From contig CAYTWZ010000094.1 of NCBI GenBank assembly GCA_964442035.1, forward strand, positions 1 to 6,866: a DNA stretch of 6,866 bases. The letters are read 5' to 3'. Shown here piece by piece: positions 6,364 to 6,866 of the stretch. Position numbers and translations under genes: made by a program. The stretch comes from JAFLUQ01 sp964442035. Its GTDB lineage: Bacteria; Bacillota; Clostridia; UMGS1883. Numbering within the stretch: the stretch's first letter is position 1; every line of letters starts with the position of its first letter. The notes beneath the pieces are model-generated. The model worked only from the letters and a program-made list of their open reading frames with translations, made no database searches and was not told where the DNA came from.

Positions 6364-6366
6364 CAA
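6338..6366 (-). promoter_or_regulatory. Candidate second feo promoter (P2)
   Basis: Minus-strand TTGACA (6361-6366) is separated by 17 bp from TAAAAC (6338-6343), which matches 4 of 6 bases of the -10 consensus. The -35 touches the end of tandem unit 4 and the -10 lies in unit 3, so any protein on the array would block it. Start of transcription would be near 6331. Confidence 0.5.
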
Positions 6367-6373
6367 AAATATA

Positions 6374-6391
6374 GGTTAGCATTTCCTAACC
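6374..6391. promoter_or_regulatory. Palindromic operator GGTTAG-N6-CTAACC
   Basis: This perfect 6-bp inverted repeat with a 6-bp spacer (CATTTC) contains the same TTAG-N6-CTAA core as the tandem units, at 6376-6389. In the DtxR/IdeR consensus (TTAGGTTAGSCTAACCTAA) TTAG and CTAA have the same 6-base separation, so an iron-dependent DtxR-type repressor is the best candidate. It sits just downstream of the predicted P1 start. No regulator gene is in the window. Confidence 0.72.
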
Positions 6392-6393
6392 AA

Positions 6394-6417
6394 ATGTTAG
6401 TTTATCACAACTAACAT
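6394..6417. promoter_or_regulatory. 24-bp palindrome over the main feo promoter
   Basis: ATGTTAGTT (6394-6402) and AACTAACAT (6409-6417) are a perfect 9-bp inverted repeat around TATCAC. It covers the -10 hexamer and most of the spacer of promoter P1, a position suited to repression. The half-site GTTAG is shared with the neighbouring 18-bp palindrome, but the spacing here is TTAG-N10-CTAA, so it may bind the same protein differently or a second regulator. Confidence 0.75.
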
Positions 6418-6450
6418 AGTTTGTCAATACTTTTTTAAAAAAAATTAAAA
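6399..6450 (-). promoter_or_regulatory. Main feo operon promoter (P1) with A/T-rich upstream element
   Basis: Minus-strand TTGACA (6422-6427), a 17-bp spacer and TAAACT (6399-6404, 4 of 6 consensus) preceded by a TGA extension that makes it an extended -10 promoter. Long A and T tracts (6431-6450) lie directly upstream and resemble an UP element. Transcription would start near 6392, giving a leader of about 127 bases that holds the 18-bp palindrome and the whole tandem array. Confidence 0.72.
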
Positions 6451-6486
6451 AATATGTCAAAAAAATTCACCTTGAAAAAAACAGCC

Positions 6487-6522
6487 GAAAAACCGAGGTT
6501 CGCAAAAGATACAAGCCTCGGT
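6487..6522 (-). terminator. Intrinsic terminator facing the feo promoter
   Basis: ACCGAGG (6492-6498) and CCTCGGT (6516-6522) pair over 7 bp, extended inward by a T-A pair and a wobble. On the minus strand the stem runs into TTTTT (6492-6488), whereas the plus strand gives only AATTTT, so it points toward the feo operon. No minus-strand gene is visible upstream of it, which implies a small RNA, a leader, or a guard against antisense transcription from the divergent region. A third complementary segment (CCGAGG at 6551-6556) could pair with 6516-6521 and prevent the terminator. Confidence 0.58.
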
Positions 6523-6677
6523 AATTTTGCCCGCGTCCCTAAGCCTTTATCCGAGGAAGCGCCAATATCCCTCTCCCCCGCCAATCGGCATTTTGGAATT
6601 GATTATCGCTCACTAACAACAATGTCGGTTTCAAAAAGCAAATCCTTTGAAAATTTTTGCGTATATACACGATAATT
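6523..6677. other. Intergenic stretch without a convincing gene
   Basis: I find no open frame here with a ribosome binding site on either strand. It contains a TTTCAAA/TTTGAAA inverted repeat (6629-6635 and 6646-6652), two copies of CGCCAAT (6560-6566 and 6580-6586), and the CCGAGG segment (6551-6556) that can compete with the neighbouring terminator. A moderate minus-strand promoter, TTGTCA-17 bp-CATATT (6681-6709), would give an RNA of about 190 bases ending at the 6487 terminator. Its presence as a transcript is inference. Confidence 0.4.
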
Positions 6678-6693
6678 TTCAATATGTATTGAA
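6678..6693. promoter_or_regulatory. Palindrome upstream of the secreted-protein promoter
   Basis: TTCAATA and TATTGAA form a perfect 7-bp inverted repeat around TG, 9 bases upstream of the -35 hexamer of the plus-strand promoter. The position suits an activator or a repressor of the divergent region. The binding protein cannot be named from sequence. Confidence 0.5.
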
Positions 6694-6702
6694 TTTTAAA
6701 GC

Positions 6703-6731
6703 TTGACAATAATTTTTAAGCATAGTATAAT
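6703..6731 (+). promoter_or_regulatory. Consensus sigma-A promoter of the secreted-protein gene
   Basis: TTGACA (6703-6708), a 17-bp spacer and TATAAT (6726-6731) are a perfect vegetative promoter. Transcription should start near 6738, about 27 bases before the ATG. A 13-bp palindrome, ATTATG-T-CATAAT (6730-6742), begins in the -10 hexamer and covers the start point, so it is a candidate repressor site. Confidence 0.9.
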
Positions 6732-6764
6732 TATGTCATAATAAGGATTTGAGGAGCGGATCTT

Positions 6765-6866
6765 ATGCGCGCAAAAAAGCTTTTGTCGGCGTTGGTATCA
6801 ATGATTTTGTGGGTGTATACGGCGGGTGTTCCGGCAGGCGCGGAAACCGCGCTTGAGGGCAAGGGT
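6765..6866 (+). CDS. Secreted or surface protein, N-terminal part only
   Basis: Only the first 34 residues are in the window; the gene continues past its end. They form a typical Sec signal peptide: a basic start (RAKK, 2-5), a hydrophobic core (about 6-22, LLSALVSMILWVY...) and an A-G-A cleavage motif (24-26) before ETALEG. GAGGAG (6751-6756) lies 8 bases before the ATG, and a perfect promoter precedes it. The mature function cannot be read from this fragment. It is the only plus-strand gene, divergent from the feo operon. Confidence 0.88.
   Translation, partial: MRAKKLLSALVSMILWVYTAGVPAGAETALEGKG

Noticed and set aside
6374..6417. Classical Fur box at the feo promoter
   Set aside because: The sequences do not match the GATAATGATTATC pattern; the TTAG/CTAA half-sites fit the DtxR type better.
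6454..6675. Plus-strand open frame of 73 codons between feo and the last gene
   Set aside because: There is no ribosome binding site before its ATG (only A/T tracts), the product is not recognisable, and the terminator hairpin and possible RNA elements lie within it.
6487..6675. Known riboswitch or T-box in the region upstream of feo
   Set aside because: I looked for hallmarks of T-box, NiCo, Mn (yybP-ykoY), c-di-GMP and others and found none that matched; only a generic switch-like pairing remains.

Overview
The window looks like chromosomal DNA of a low-to-mid GC Gram-positive anaerobe, most likely a member of the Clostridia (perhaps Oscillospirales). The reasons are a CIRCE (HrcA) operator in front of chaperonin genes, near-consensus sigma-A promoters with 17-bp spacers, strong AGGAGG-type ribosome binding sites, and a feoA-feoA-feoB-small Cys-rich protein order that is common in Clostridia. 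The taxonomic placement is inference. Nearly all genes lie on the minus strand; only the last, partial gene is on the plus strand.

Region 1 (1-210): an initiator tRNA-fMet gene on the minus strand, with its own consensus promoter (179-207), an A/T-rich UP-like element upstream and a strong intrinsic terminator (26-71). The tRNA has an extra base in the T-stem.

Region 2 (361-2834): a protein-folding operon, hsp20-groES-groEL, read on the minus strand from one consensus promoter (2792-2820) whose -35 hexamer lies inside a CIRCE element (2808-2834). Putting the small heat-shock holdase first, under the same HrcA control as the chaperonin, would couple aggregate prevention to refolding. No good terminator is visible after groEL, so transcripts may run into the tRNA terminator.

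Region 3 (2981-6427): a ferrous-iron uptake operon, feoA-feoA-feoB-feoB-associated Cys-rich membrane protein, ended by a 40-base hairpin (2986-3025). FeoB is the GTPase-gated Fe(II) permease, the two FeoA proteins are SH3-like cytosolic partners, and the small membrane protein carries a cysteine cluster. FeoB has an unusually acidic insertion of about 100 residues in its membrane domain.

The most striking part is the feo control region (6284-6427). It holds two TTGACA-type promoters and an array of palindromic sites: four 19-bp tandem units, of which three hold the core TTAG-N6-CTAA, a fourth core of the same geometry at 6376-6389, and a 24-bp palindrome over the -10 region. The core geometry fits the DtxR/IdeR operator consensus, so a cooperative iron-repressor array is the leading reading.

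Region 4 (6451-6866): about 250 bp without a convincing gene, but with an intrinsic terminator facing the minus strand and alternative CCUCGG/CCGAGG pairings that suggest a small RNA or attenuated leader. A perfect sigma-A promoter flanked by two palindromes then drives the start of a secreted protein that runs off the window.
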